A DNA stretch of 46,381 nucleotides from Bacilli bacterium (GTDB lineage: Bacteria; Bacillota_I; Bacilli_A; RFN20; CAG-826), in NCBI GenBank assembly GCA_017447305.1, contig JAFSNY010000040.1:1-46381 (forward strand), read 5' to 3'. Under the pieces are notes generated by a model. The model was not told the DNA's origin. It searched no databases and worked only from the letters and a program-made list of their open reading frames with translations. The position numbers and the translations under genes were made by a program. Of this stretch, positions 1 to 9,255 are shown one piece after another. Every line of letters starts with the position of its first letter. Positions within the stretch are counted from its first letter, which is position 1.

Positions 1-986
1 ATGTTATATGTTGATGCAGTAGCAACCAAACTATCAAAATCATTTAATGTTCCATAATCTGGATTAATCGCATAATAATCAGTGACATCATATCCATGAT
101 AAGAAGGAGATGGATGAATTGGCATTAACCAAATCGTTTTAATTCCTAAATCCGCAAGATATGGAATCTTTGAATCGACACCTCTAAGATCTCCAATACC
201 ATTACCATCTGAATCATAGAAGGAACGTACGAAGATTTCATATGACATTGAACCATCTGCATTAGAGACATTTTCAAAGGTATAGCCAGTGCTTGCATCT
301 TTTGGAAGAGGTAATTCTCCTTCATCTTCAGATTCAGAAACAGTAGTAGATTCTTCTTCTGCTTCTTTTTCAAGAGTGGTCATCTTATCTTTGCTTGCAT
401 TAGTGCGTAAATGAACAGTATAAACACCATCTTCAGGGACTTTGATGTTATTTCCCATTCCATCTGGGTACCAAGTACCTTTGCTAGAAACACATTTTAG
501 TTCTGTTCCGGCGTTCATTTCAAAGTGAGCGAAAGTAAAGTGATTTGCATCGCTTTTATCTGGTGTCATCACATAATTAGAATCTTGTGTCACCCAATCA
601 TTAAAGCTACCAACAACGTAATATAAAACGCTTGGGATTGTTTCACTTTCTTCAATTGGTTCACTTTTTTCTTCTGACTCCACGATCGATTCTTCTTCAG
701 ATGCCGCAGGAACACTTTCTTCTCCAGAAGGAGCCAAACTTTCTTCTTCACTTGGAGCGAGAGACTCCTCTTCAGAAACAGGAACGCTTTCTTCTTCGGA
801 AGGCTCGATAGATTCCTCTTCACTATGAATGAAGGATTCTTCTGAGGATTCTTCCACTGGTACACTCTCTTCAGAAATAGGTGCGCTTTCTTCTGAAACA
901 GGTGTTGATGAAGATTCGCTAGTTGGAGTTTTACCACATGATGTTAAACAGAGAATTGGTAATAAAAATAGCAATTTTTTCTTCAT
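1..986 (-). CDS. GH13 alpha-amylase family lipoprotein (C-terminus cut by window edge)
   Basis: Partial: 328 codons are present and the frame is open to the left edge. The protein begins with a lipoprotein signal peptide (lipobox LTSC near residue 17), so it should be anchored outside the membrane. Next comes a Ser/Glu/Pro repeat linker (about residues 20-100), then a beta-rich module beginning YYVVGSFNDW (about 108-185), which resembles SusE/CBM-type starch-binding domains. The GH13 barrel starts at about residue 235: YEIFVRSFYDSDGNGIGDL, then the strand ending WLMPIHPSPSYHGYDVTDYY. This start is the classic alpha-amylase / oligo-1,6-glucosidase one. The catalytic Asp/Glu residues lie beyond the edge, so specificity is open. 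The start ATG overlaps the stop of the upstream membrane protein as ATGA, so the two are translationally coupled. Role (inference): surface starch or malto-oligosaccharide hydrolysis. Confidence 0.9.
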   Translation of the reverse strand, partial: MKKKLLFLLPILCLTSCGKTPTSESSSTPVSEESAPISEESVPVEESSEESFIHSEEESIEPSEEESVPVSEEESLAPSEEESLAPSGEESVPAASEEESIVESEEKSEPIEESETIPSVLYYVVGSFNDWVTQDSNYVMTPDKSDANHFTFAHFEMNAGTELKCVSSKGTWYPDGMGNNIKVPEDGVYTVHLRTNASKDKMTTLEKEAEEESTTVSESEDEGELPLPKDASTGYTFENVSNADGSMSYEIFVRSFYDSDGNGIGDLRGVDSKIPYLADLGIKTIWLMPIHPSPSYHGYDVTDYYAINPDYGTLNDFDSLVATASTYN

Positions 987-1564
987 AAGTTTTCATCCTT
1001 TGTTGTATTAGTTTCATCATTTTCGATGCTTTCTTCTTTTTCTTGTTGATGTTTAAGATTTTTAAGTCTCTTTCTTTCTTCCACGTCCTTATCGACGTCA
1101 TATGCATATGGGAAAATGAAAAATAATATTGATAATAAGAATAAATATAGTCCGACATTAACCATCACTAGCCTAAACATCATCGGCCATCCCCATCCAG
1201 GTGCGTGACCAGGAACGATATATGATAATCCAAAATAGATACCCGCGAATCCACCTAAAATAAAGAGGATGATACATACCGCTTTTGCGAGTTTAGATGG
1301 GTCTATTTCCTTATAATCATTCGCATACATAAGAGTGCGCATGACAATTGATTTATTCTTTTTATACGCTGAAACAGCGAGGTAGGCTCCAACGATAGTG
1401 ATTAAAAGATGGAAGAAGGAATAAATAAGTGAAAGAACACTATTCCAATCTTCTTGAGCGATGACCCAGATTACTCCAAAGCCAAAAGTCACTAAAGCGA
1501 AAATAGCAAAGAATACACAGATAATCGAAGCGATTAATAATATGGCTGTGACTTTTTTATTCAT
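983..1564 (-). CDS. small polytopic membrane protein, unknown function
   Basis: A 193-residue protein with about four hydrophobic segments (roughly residues 5-30, 42-65, 93-115 and 128-152) and a charged cytoplasmic tail rich in Lys/Glu. I recognise no catalytic motif or known family. It is the first gene of an operon, and its TGA stop overlaps the amylase lipoprotein start by four bases, so the two are made together. It may help localise or accompany the surface amylase, but this is only inferred from position. The divergent neighbour is galM, 59 bp away. Confidence 0.75.
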   Translation of the reverse strand: MNKKVTAILLIASIICVFFAIFALVTFGFGVIWVIAQEDWNSVLSLIYSFFHLLITIVGAYLAVSAYKKNKSIVMRTLMYANDYKEIDPSKLAKAVCIILFILGGFAGIYFGLSYIVPGHAPGWGWPMMFRLVMVNVGLYLFLLSILFFIFPYAYDVDKDVEERKRLKNLKHQQEKEESIENDETNTTKDENL

Positions 1565-1590
1565 GTTAATCTTTCTTAATTTCTGTTGTT

Positions 1591-1600
1591 ATTTTATCAT
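1591..1600. promoter_or_regulatory. overlapping divergent -10 elements (membrane protein/amylase operon and galM)
   Basis: The 59-bp gap between the divergent genes holds a minus-strand TGATAAAAT (extended -10, 1591-1599) and a plus-strand TATCAT (1595-1600). They overlap, so the two transcripts should compete. The galM start has an AAAAGGA ribosome site about 14 bases upstream. The -35 elements are not convincing. Confidence 0.4.
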
Positions 1601-1623
1601 AAGAAAAGGAAAAAGAAATTATT

Positions 1624-2601
1624 ATGAAAATTAAATACACTCGTCTTGGAGAAATCCCGATTATCGTCGCAGATAACGAACTTGGACTAAAAGTATACTT
1701 CTCTTGCTATGGAGCGTCCATCTATGCGATTTTCTTTGATGGAAAGATTATGACACTTACCCCAAAAACCTCAAAAGGTTTCGCTAGAAGCGATATCTAT
1801 TTTGGTAAGACCATCGGAGCGATCGCTGGACGTGTGAAAGATGGAAAAGTCGAAATCAACGGTAAAACATATCAAATGTTCACTAATGAAGGTAAGAACA
1901 CTCTTCATGGAGGAGATTTCTGTGTTTCTAAGTTCCTTTTTAGCGGAAAAGTGATGAACAATAATGAAACTGCTTTCTCCATCCGTTATTTATTTAAGAA
2001 GAAAAAGATGAAAGATGGTCTTCCAGGAAATGTAGAATATATCGTCTCTTACTATCTAAGCGCGAAGGAAAACCTTCTTTTATGCGATATGAAAGCAATT
2101 CCAAGTGAAGATACTCTTATTTCAATGACTAATCACTCATACTTCTGTTTAGGAGATGAAAACTTAAATAATCTCTTGTTAACAATCCCTGCGAAGAGAT
2201 TCGTTCACCCTAATGAAGAAGATTTAATCATGACGGAAGAAAGAGATATCATTCCGTGTTTAGATTTTAATAAACGTAAACCAATCATGAGAGATATCGA
2301 AGATCCATATCTAGTCAATAGCAAAACACTTGGATATGACCACTACTTCGTATTAGATGATAGCAAGAAACCAGTTATCTTAGAAAATCAACATTATAAA
2401 CTCGAAATCACCTCTGATATGGAAGGCATCGTCATCTATTCCGATAACTATCCAGATGAATGTGAAGTTGTGAACACTAAGACATGCAAAACCCATCGAG
2501 GAATCGCCTTAGAGCCTGAAGATCATCCTCATAAATTAATGGTGACAAAGAAAGGCGATACATATCACCGCGAAATCATCTATAAATTCTTTAAAAAGTA
2601 G
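1624..2601 (+). CDS. galM: aldose 1-epimerase (galactose mutarotase)
   Basis: A 325-residue protein, close to the usual GalM length. The mutarotase interconverts alpha and beta anomers of galactose or glucose in the cytoplasm and feeds the Leloir pathway. Visible family features are the early GKTIGAIAGRVKDGKVEING segment (Arg in the substrate pocket), NTLHGG (about residue 97), the TNHSYFCLG segment with the catalytic His (about 170-180), GYDHYFVLD (about 238), and a C-terminal region ending RGIALEPEDHPH with the conserved Glu. No signal peptide. It stands alone on the plus strand opposite the glucan-degrading genes, which fits processing of sugars they release or of galactose from the GH53 enzymes. 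Confidence 0.88.
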   Translation: MKIKYTRLGEIPIIVADNELGLKVYFSCYGASIYAIFFDGKIMTLTPKTSKGFARSDIYFGKTIGAIAGRVKDGKVEINGKTYQMFTNEGKNTLHGGDFCVSKFLFSGKVMNNNETAFSIRYLFKKKKMKDGLPGNVEYIVSYYLSAKENLLLCDMKAIPSEDTLISMTNHSYFCLGDENLNNLLLTIPAKRFVHPNEEDLIMTEERDIIPCLDFNKRKPIMRDIEDPYLVNSKTLGYDHYFVLDDSKKPVILENQHYKLEITSDMEGIVIYSDNYPDECEVVNTKTCKTHRGIALEPEDHPHKLMVTKKGDTYHREIIYKFFKK

Positions 2602-2607
2602 CATGCT

Positions 2608-2635
2608 AAAAGACGACCGAAAGGTCGCCTTTTTT
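2608..2635. terminator. bidirectional intrinsic terminator between convergent genes
   Basis: Hairpin GACGACC-GAAA-GGTCGCC with one mismatch and a stable GNRA-type loop, flanked by AAAA on the left and TTTTTT on the right. It can therefore stop transcription of galM (plus) and of the pullulanase operon (minus). Confidence 0.85.
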
Positions 2636-2656
2636 AAATATGTTCGATCGCGTCAA

Positions 2657-5542
2657 TTATTCACCCGCATAAAAGATTGCGGTGTCGTAATTACCTAGTT
2701 GATATCCTCCATCGAATGTCACTTCAGCGCTGTGGTGTAATGTACTCCAATACAAATTGAAGTTTGCTGGAATCTCGACATTAACAGCTTCACCATAAGC
2801 ATTCTTGAAGAAAACTATAATAGATGGTTCTCCACCTTCGCTGATGGTGAGTTTGATGTAATCGTTAGAAGTTTCAACTTCGACTTTTTCTTTGATATCA
2901 TCTTCCTCTAAAGCGAATTGATCTGCGTGAACTTTCATGCTAATTAAGTAACGATAGTCATTAATCATGTCGCTATGTTTGGTGGCCAATTCGTAGTCGA
3001 GTTCATTAACTTCATAAGATGAACGATAGGAATTGCTATCTCCACCCTTAGTTCTTAAGAATTCTTCACCAGCAAGCATGAAGGATGTACCTTGTGAGCA
3101 GAAGACAACTGAGTTAGCCAAAACGTTGAGTTTAGCGAGTTCTTCTTCATCTGCTTCAGTGAATTGACCAGTTGCAATTGCGCGGTCATATAAGGTGTAG
3201 TTATCGTGACACGTAACATAGTTAGTGGTCTTATTTGGATCTGTGGTTGCGCCAGAAGTGATACCTTTTAAAGCATCCCCAATCTTCTTAAGGTCGGTTG
3301 AATATGGTTCAGCACCTTTTTGTGTGGCCCAACCAAGGGACGTAGAGCTATTAAGTCCACCTTTAATCAAAGCGTCACGGCCTTGGTCATTGAATTGACC
3401 ATAACCAACGAACTTAGAAGCATTAGATTGTTTGGCTTGTTGCGCGGCGCTAAGAGGAGTATCTCCTCCAGTCCAAGGTTCACCATAGATGACGATATCT
3501 GGATTGATTTCTTTAGCCGCAGCGGTTAATTCATTCATCGTTTCCATATCATGTAAGCCCATTAAATCGAAACGGAAACCGCCTAATTTATATTCTTTTG
3601 CCCAGAAGCAAACACTATCGATCATGAATTTCTTCATCATGTAGTGATCGGATGCTGTTTCATTACCACAGCCGGAACCATTAGATAAGGCGCCAGTGCT
3701 GTTATAACGGAAATAATAACCAGGCATTAAGACATCGAAGTTTGAACCATTCGCACCATTGACGTGGTTATAAACGACGTCCATGATGATGTTCATTCCT
3801 CTCGCATTATATGCTTGAACGAGTTCTTTGAACTCTCTAATTCTCACATAACCATCATATGGGTCTGTGGAATATCCACCTTCAACAACATTATAGTTAA
3901 GAGGATTATATCCCCAGTTGAAGGTCATATTTTCTTCATCATTAGCTTGGTCGAATAATGGGATGATTTGAACAGCATTAACACCAAGACTTGCGATATG
4001 GTCAAATCCGGTTGGAACTGTTTCACCATCAGCGGTATAAGTTGTTCCACTTTCCGCCATACCTTTAAAGAGTTTACGGTAGTCTTCAGTACCAGTCCAA
4101 GTATCGGATGATGTGACATCCGAAACATGGGTTTCATAAACGACGGTATTTTTACGGTCATATGGTAAGACATTAATTAAGTTCCAGCCATCTGGGTTAG
4201 TTTGACTAAAGTCAACAATCATACCTCTAATACCATTAACACCAGCGCTCTTAGCGTATGGATCAACGATTTCGCGACCATTATTAGCCGCGTTAGTAAC
4301 AACGTAAGTATAGTATTTTCCGCTTAAATCAGCGTCGGATGTGTAAGAGAAGACACCTTTTTCACCTTTGGTCATGGTGAATTCTTCGTGTTCATCTTCT
4401 CCAGGTGTTCCACTATCATAAATGCGGACTTTAATATCACTAGAAGCTGGTGACCAGACTTTGAAGGTGGTGTGTCCATCTTCGATAGTTGCGCCTAAAT
4501 CATCGCCTTCATAATTATATGGGGCACAGAAATCTTTATCATTATAAAGAGTGCTCTTATCGATAACGGCTTCGCCGATATCGCCATTTTCAAAGACCAT
4601 GCGAACTGTGTAAGTCTTTCCAAATTCTGCGATTGAATCGCTTGGTAAGGTGACGTATTTATAAAGTGAACCTTTACCATTATTTAAATCGTGTTCTTCA
4701 TAGATTTGAACACCATCTGCCATAATTGAATATGACAAGAATTTAATGTTACCACGAAGGGTAATCTTATTTGCTTTTGTAAAGATAGCGGTTGAAATCG
4801 CACCTTTCATATGTCCTTCAGTATCGATATAGATATTGGCGGAACCAGAAATGAGGTAGATATGGTAGACACCTTTCGCATCTTTTTCAAAGTTGCGGAA
4901 TTCGATGAACATATCATTGCCACCAAGGTCTTTGCTACTCCAGCTATCTCCACCTTTTCTCACTAAGAAACCAAGGTCATTAGTAACTGGATCTGGCCAT
5001 GTTGATAATGGATATGAAGCGATAACGCCCCAATTATCTTGACCATTAAAGTTAAAGCCAGCGCCATTGCCATTTCTTTCCCATAGCCATAAATCCCAAC
5101 CGGTATATTTACCATCTTTACGAAAGTAATGGATTTGGATGGAATCTTCTTCGTAAGTTGGAGCAGGTCCTAAATCAACATCGAATGGATGTGCAGGTTC
5201 CGTGCTTTCTTCAGAAGCAGGTGCTACTTCACTTGTTGGTTCTGATGTTACTGGAACACTTTCTTCTTCACTTGGAAGGAGGCTTTCTTCTTCGGAAGCA
5301 GCAGGAACACTTTCTTCTTCAGAGACAGGAACTTCTTCACTTGATTCTTCCACAGGAATTGATTCCTCTTCACTTGGAAGGAGGCTTTCTTCCTCGGATT
5401 CTTCTACTGGAATGCTTTCTTCAGAAATAGGTGTGCTTTCTTCTGAAGCAGGAATCGATGATTCCGAAGGCTTTTTTCCACCTCCACATGAGGTGAGAGT
5501 TAAGATGGTGATAAGAAGTGCACTAAATAAACTTTTCTTCAT
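2657..5542 (-). CDS. type I pullulanase-family GH13 lipoprotein with CBM41-like and CBM48 domains
   Basis: 961 residues. Signal peptide with lipobox LTSC, then a Ser/Glu repeat linker (about 25-120). A CBM41/PUD-type starch-binding domain follows (about 130-230; aromatic cluster TGWDLWLWERNG), then an immunoglobulin-like region, a CBM48 (about 350-450) and the GH13 barrel (about 465-850). The pullulanase hallmark NWGYNPLNYN is present. The catalytic residues are intact: nucleophile D659 in FRFDLM, acid/base E688 in YGEPW, and D780 in CHDNY. The protein should cut alpha-1,6 branch points of pullulan, amylopectin or glycogen at the cell surface. It is the last gene of the operon 9214-2657. An AGGAGG-type ribosome site sits directly upstream, inside the 16-bp gap after the repeat lipoprotein. 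Its linker shares a 53-bp identical DNA block with that neighbour. Confidence 0.93.
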   Translation of the reverse strand: MKKSLFSALLITILTLTSCGGGKKPSESSIPASEESTPISEESIPVEESEEESLLPSEEESIPVEESSEEVPVSEEESVPAASEEESLLPSEEESVPVTSEPTSEVAPASEESTEPAHPFDVDLGPAPTYEEDSIQIHYFRKDGKYTGWDLWLWERNGNGAGFNFNGQDNWGVIASYPLSTWPDPVTNDLGFLVRKGGDSWSSKDLGGNDMFIEFRNFEKDAKGVYHIYLISGSANIYIDTEGHMKGAISTAIFTKANKITLRGNIKFLSYSIMADGVQIYEEHDLNNGKGSLYKYVTLPSDSIAEFGKTYTVRMVFENGDIGEAVIDKSTLYNDKDFCAPYNYEGDDLGATIEDGHTTFKVWSPASSDIKVRIYDSGTPGEDEHEEFTMTKGEKGVFSYTSDADLSGKYYTYVVTNAANNGREIVDPYAKSAGVNGIRGMIVDFSQTNPDGWNLINVLPYDRKNTVVYETHVSDVTSSDTWTGTEDYRKLFKGMAESGTTYTADGETVPTGFDHIASLGVNAVQIIPLFDQANDEENMTFNWGYNPLNYNVVEGGYSTDPYDGYVRIREFKELVQAYNARGMNIIMDVVYNHVNGANGSNFDVLMPGYYFRYNSTGALSNGSGCGNETASDHYMMKKFMIDSVCFWAKEYKLGGFRFDLMGLHDMETMNELTAAAKEINPDIVIYGEPWTGGDTPLSAAQQAKQSNASKFVGYGQFNDQGRDALIKGGLNSSTSLGWATQKGAEPYSTDLKKIGDALKGITSGATTDPNKTTNYVTCHDNYTLYDRAIATGQFTEADEEELAKLNVLANSVVFCSQGTSFMLAGEEFLRTKGGDSNSYRSSYEVNELDYELATKHSDMINDYRYLISMKVHADQFALEEDDIKEKVEVETSNDYIKLTISEGGEPSIIVFFKNAYGEAVNVEIPANFNLYWSTLHHSAEVTFDGGYQLGNYDTAIFYAGE
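5313..5365. repeat. 53-bp exact direct repeat, copy 1 (Ser/Glu linker of pullulanase lipoprotein)
   Basis: This block is identical over 53 bases to 5920-5972 in the neighbouring lipoprotein gene, in the same orientation. It encodes part of the Ser/Glu/Pro linker. Identity at third codon positions suggests recent recombination or duplication between linkers. Confidence 0.9.
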
Positions 5543-5558
5543 TTATTTTTCCTCCTAA

Positions 5559-6221
5559 TTAGTCAATAGCAACCCAAATACCATAAAGGTTAACCGTGGC
5601 CGAAAGGGTGTTATCAGTCGCGAAATCCCAAATGCTGGAATCATCAACCGCGGATGGATAACGAGAATATCCAAGGAAATGTGGGAAGAGAGGATCCGCT
5701 GCATCAGCGTCCGTTAATACCGCTTCTTCTGGACATTTTCCTAATGGATGATAGGCCCACCACCTCATCGTGTAAAGTGGGGTGTCTGTATGTGAATAAT
5801 CTAAATAGAAATTAAATGTTTGGTTCATATCTTCTGGATCAAGACCGCTTGTGTCATCTTCAGAAACTGAACTTGTTGCAGGTTCGCTTTCTTCTTCAGA
5901 AACAGGTGCAGGAACACTCTCTTCTTCAGAGACAGGAACTTCTTCACTTGATTCTTCCACAGGAATTGATTCTTCTTCGCTTGGAAGAATAGAATCTTCT
6001 TCAGATTCTTCTGCTGGAATGCTTTCTTCAACAGAAGATTCTTCAGCAGGAACACTCTCTTCTGAAACAGGTGCGGGAATACTTTCTTCTTCAGAGACTG
6101 GGACGCTTTCTTCCGAAGCAGGTGTTGAAGATTCGCTTGGTTTTGGTTTATTTCCACCACAAGCACTGAGTAAGAAGACTGTTGATATAAGCAAGATTAG
6201 AGATTTTACGTTTTTCATCAT
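5559..6221 (-). CDS. small lipoprotein: Ser/Glu repeat stalk plus Listeria-Bacteroides-type (InlB B-repeat-like) domain
   Basis: 220 residues: signal peptide with lipobox LSAC, a Ser/Glu/Pro stalk (about residues 25-130), then a compact C-terminal domain of about 85 residues. The end of that domain (FLGYSRYPS, then WDFATD, then LYGIW) follows the pattern of Listeria-Bacteroides / InlB B-repeat modules (GW/GY, W-DF, LYA-W). No catalytic motif. It lies between two pullulanase genes with 11- and 16-bp gaps and a GGAGG ribosome site, so it belongs to their operon. It may act as a surface binding or scaffold module (inference). Two adjacent ATG codons (6221 and 6218) are possible starts; both fit the ribosome site. 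Confidence 0.8.
   Translation of the reverse strand: MMKNVKSLILLISTVFLLSACGGNKPKPSESSTPASEESVPVSEEESIPAPVSEESVPAEESSVEESIPAEESEEDSILPSEEESIPVEESSEEVPVSEEESVPAPVSEEESEPATSSVSEDDTSGLDPEDMNQTFNFYLDYSHTDTPLYTMRWWAYHPLGKCPEEAVLTDADAADPLFPHFLGYSRYPSAVDDSSIWDFATDNTLSATVNLYGIWVAID
5920..5972. repeat. 53-bp exact direct repeat, copy 2 (Ser/Glu linker of small lipoprotein)
   Basis: Identical over 53 bases to 5313-5365. The copies lie about 600 bp apart in the same direction and in the same reading frame, so recombination between them would fuse the two lipoprotein genes in frame and delete the binding module. Confidence 0.9.
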
Positions 6222-6232
6222 TGTTTCCTCCC

Positions 6233-9214
6233 TTATTTGCGTTTGAAGATGACGATGGCAGCACCGGTATTGTTAGCGTAATTACCTAAATCAACGGAAT
6301 TGCCATAATCGCCATGTTTCCATTCACCAAATTCATATAATTTGGTCCATGTATGAGCATCACTTCCCACGTAGGCCCATTGTCTACCAGTGGCAAAGAT
6401 GAAATATTCATCAAGTTGGAATCCAGCGGAACCATTGTATTCACCAGTTTTGCTATTTCCAGCCCAAGAGATGTTATCGATCTTTGTACCAGCGGATGTT
6501 TGGGTGTATGGATATGGTTCTTTGTAAGGAACTTTCTTTAAATCTTGATGTAATTTAATAGCTGCTTTGAAGTTATCAAAGTATGCAGAAGTATTAACAC
6601 CATAAGCGGAAACTTTGTTTCCCCACTTGAAGGAGTTAACGCTTAATGGAGCGTTATAAGAGTTATGTGAACAATAACGATCATAGAGGAGTTCATAGGT
6701 GGAAGGATTGACTTCCGCTCTTTCATCTTCGTTAAGTTCTTTGGTTCTGAATAATTCTTCACCGCCAAGCATGAAGGCAATACCATTAGAAGCCATGACT
6801 AAGGAATGGGCAACAACGGATGTATCCATGACGGTCTTATAACTTGGGGCAACACCATTACCAGCGTCACCTAAGGTGTAATAGAGTTGATCAAAGACGG
6901 TCCAGTTATCATGGCATGAGGCATAGTTCACTGTTTGTTTTGGATTTCCAATACCGTTGGAGTTGATTCCCCAAAGCATGTTCGCAACATCGTTACGAAT
7001 TTCTGCGGAGCAATCATCACCTTTTTGTAAGAATCCCCAACCTGGACGGGCGTTATCACTACCCCATCCGCCATCATTGCCACCTCTAAGTGCGTTACGG
7101 CCAGCATCATTAAATCCACCGACATAACCTTTAGAGGTATTTGATTCATATAACATTGATCCGACATTGGCGGTGTTCGCGCCTGGAACTCCCTTACCAT
7201 TGTATCCAAGGGACCAGCCTTCACCATATAAAACGACATCTGGATCAAATTCATACATTTTTTCTTTTAAGACTTTCATCGTTTGGACATCAATTAAGCC
7301 CATGAGGTCGAATCTAAAGCCTTTAATCTTATATTCTTTGGCCCACATCATCACGGAATCGACGATGTATTTTCTCATCATTGTTGCTTCACTTCTAATT
7401 TCATTAGAGCAGCCAGAACCATCCGCGTATTCACCACTTTCAGTGTAACGGAAATAATATTTTGGCATTAATCTGGTGAAGCAAGAAGCACTCGCTCTTG
7501 AAACGTGGTTATAGACAACATCCATAATCACTCTAGTGTGAACATCAGTCTTTGATAATTCTAAGACCATGTTCTTCACTTCACTGATTCTCGCTAATGG
7601 ATCAGTTGGATCTGATGAATAAGCACCTTCAACGCAGTTATAGTTAAGTGGATTGTATCCCCAGTTATAATCTTCGGCGTTGGTTTCATCGTTATCGTGA
7701 TCGAAGAATGGGAGAATTTGAACGGCGTTTACGCCTAATTCATTTATGTGATCAAAACCTGTGGAAACAGTTGGATTGTCAGCAAGGTGAGTGCCTTTTT
7801 CAACGAAGGCATTATATGTTCCAGGTTTTTCACTTCCGTTCCATGATTCATCTCCAGTGAAATCTTGGACGTGAACTTCATAAACAGTTAAATCTTGAGG
7901 TGTAGCAATATCAAGATCGCTACCATCCCATTTGGTTGGAAGTTCATCCCATCCTGTTGGGTTGGTGTCATTCTTATCGTAGACATAGCCTCTTAAACCA
8001 TTAACACCACAAGCGGTGGCGTATGGATCCATCGTTTCGAAGGAACCAGAGGTATTATCGACGAAATATGTGTAGAATTTACCTTTCAAATCACCAGTGA
8101 TGGTCTTTGACCACACACCATGACCAACATAATTCATATGATATCCTTTATATTTGTTACTTCCGCCGTAATCGGTGGTCGCGCCAACATCATAAAGGAA
8201 TAAAGACATATTACCAGCGGTTGGAGCCCACACTTTGAAGGTGGTCTCTGTTGGTGTATAGGTCATTCCTAAATCATCACCATCATAGGTGTAATATGTT
8301 TCGAATCTTGTATCATCATAAAGCTTATCATAGGTGACATAGGTCTTTTTTATGAGACCGGTGACACTTGCTTTATCAAGTGATTCGATGCAGTAGACGA
8401 TATTGATATGGACGGAATGTTCAAAAGTGATGTCGAATTCACTAAGTGAAGATTCACCTTCCTTAATCAAATACCAACGTTTGTTGTTCTTATTATCGCG
8501 AACTTTCGCGCTAATCTTGAAGTATGTTTCATCAAAAGCGTAAACAGAATAGGAAATGCCAGCTTCTGCAGAGTTGATGCAGTGAATGGTCTTCCAGTTC
8601 GTGAAGTAGGCGGTTTTAACTCCGTCCACTTTTGTTTCAGCTTCGGTTTTATAAATAGCGATATCCGAACCTTGGGAATGCATTGTCCATACTTCGACGG
8701 TTTTTGCATCATTAGGTGGGAATTCTTCATAGGAGAGTTCAGTATCTGAACTTTGTCCTCCCCAGTTTCCTTGTTTTTCATCGATCATACGATATTTGAT
8801 GATGAAGAGAAGAGAACTCTTTCCCGCATACATCGAGAATTCTTCTTTCGAGAAATCGACAGTTAACATCATGTCTTGACCATTATTAGAAACTTCATCA
8901 GGTAAGAATTCTTTTCCATTTTTGCCATTGACCCAAATGTAAAAAGAACGTCCACCAGCGGTTCCTAGTGTTGTCGTATCAAGTCCACATTTTCCATCAT
9001 CGTTATGATAATGGAGAACGACTTTTTCGACATCAGGAATCTCTTCTGCGTCCCCTGCTCTTACAAAGTCAGGTTGTTCAATTTTCGATGGAGTATCTTG
9101 GTCGTAAGTGATGTTATCTCTTTCGATGAAATGTCCTCGATGAATAAAGGTTGTTAAACCTCCTACCACTAAGAGTGAGGCTAACGACAGCAATAAAAAA
9201 CGATTTTTTTTCAT
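6233..9214 (-). CDS. secreted type I pullulanase-family GH13
   Basis: 993 residues. It has an N-terminal hydrophobic segment (about 7-22) without a lipobox Cys, so it is either released or held by an uncleaved anchor. Unlike its neighbours it lacks the Ser/Glu linker. Two beta domains precede the catalytic part: a CBM41-like region (about 65-180) and another at 180-290. A CBM48 follows at about 320-420 and the GH13 barrel at about 440-830. NWGYNPLNYN marks it as a pullulanase. The triad is intact: nucleophile D636 (FRFDLM), acid/base E665 (YGEGW) and D769 (CHDNW). It shares the whole architecture with the second pullulanase of the operon but is diverged, so substrate length or location may differ. 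First gene of a three-gene operon. Likely role: debranching of starch or glycogen outside the cell. Confidence 0.92.
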   Translation of the reverse strand: MKKNRFLLLSLASLLVVGGLTTFIHRGHFIERDNITYDQDTPSKIEQPDFVRAGDAEEIPDVEKVVLHYHNDDGKCGLDTTTLGTAGGRSFYIWVNGKNGKEFLPDEVSNNGQDMMLTVDFSKEEFSMYAGKSSLLFIIKYRMIDEKQGNWGGQSSDTELSYEEFPPNDAKTVEVWTMHSQGSDIAIYKTEAETKVDGVKTAYFTNWKTIHCINSAEAGISYSVYAFDETYFKISAKVRDNKNNKRWYLIKEGESSLSEFDITFEHSVHINIVYCIESLDKASVTGLIKKTYVTYDKLYDDTRFETYYTYDGDDLGMTYTPTETTFKVWAPTAGNMSLFLYDVGATTDYGGSNKYKGYHMNYVGHGVWSKTITGDLKGKFYTYFVDNTSGSFETMDPYATACGVNGLRGYVYDKNDTNPTGWDELPTKWDGSDLDIATPQDLTVYEVHVQDFTGDESWNGSEKPGTYNAFVEKGTHLADNPTVSTGFDHINELGVNAVQILPFFDHDNDETNAEDYNWGYNPLNYNCVEGAYSSDPTDPLARISEVKNMVLELSKTDVHTRVIMDVVYNHVSRASASCFTRLMPKYYFRYTESGEYADGSGCSNEIRSEATMMRKYIVDSVMMWAKEYKIKGFRFDLMGLIDVQTMKVLKEKMYEFDPDVVLYGEGWSLGYNGKGVPGANTANVGSMLYESNTSKGYVGGFNDAGRNALRGGNDGGWGSDNARPGWGFLQKGDDCSAEIRNDVANMLWGINSNGIGNPKQTVNYASCHDNWTVFDQLYYTLGDAGNGVAPSYKTVMDTSVVAHSLVMASNGIAFMLGGEELFRTKELNEDERAEVNPSTYELLYDRYCSHNSYNAPLSVNSFKWGNKVSAYGVNTSAYFDNFKAAIKLHQDLKKVPYKEPYPYTQTSAGTKIDNISWAGNSKTGEYNGSAGFQLDEYFIFATGRQWAYVGSDAHTWTKLYEFGEWKHGDYGNSVDLGNYANNTGAAIVIFKRK

Positions 9215-9225
9215 AAAAGTGACCT

Positions 9226-9240
9226 CAAATAATTTATTTG
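9226..9240. promoter_or_regulatory. perfect 15-bp palindrome in pullulanase leader (possible operator)
   Basis: CAAATAA-T-TTATTTG lies between the -10 element (9256-9261) and the GAGG ribosome site (9221-9225) of the pullulanase operon. The position suits a repressor site or a small mRNA hairpin. It does not match the CcpA cre consensus. Confidence 0.45.
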
Positions 9241-9255
9241 AAATTTAACATTACA

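Noticed and set aside
661..930. Periodic repeats in the lipoprotein linkers considered as a CRISPR array or satellite
   Set aside because: The repeats are in frame, degenerate, codon-structured and lack spacers of constant length; they are protein linkers.
5202..5558. Long plus-strand open frame opposite the Ser/Glu linker (also at 5851-6246, 26956-27324 and 829-1011)
   Set aside because: These are mirror frames of the TCT/GAA-rich linker repeats; they start inside real genes, have no ribosome sites or promoters, and encode only Ser/Thr repeats.
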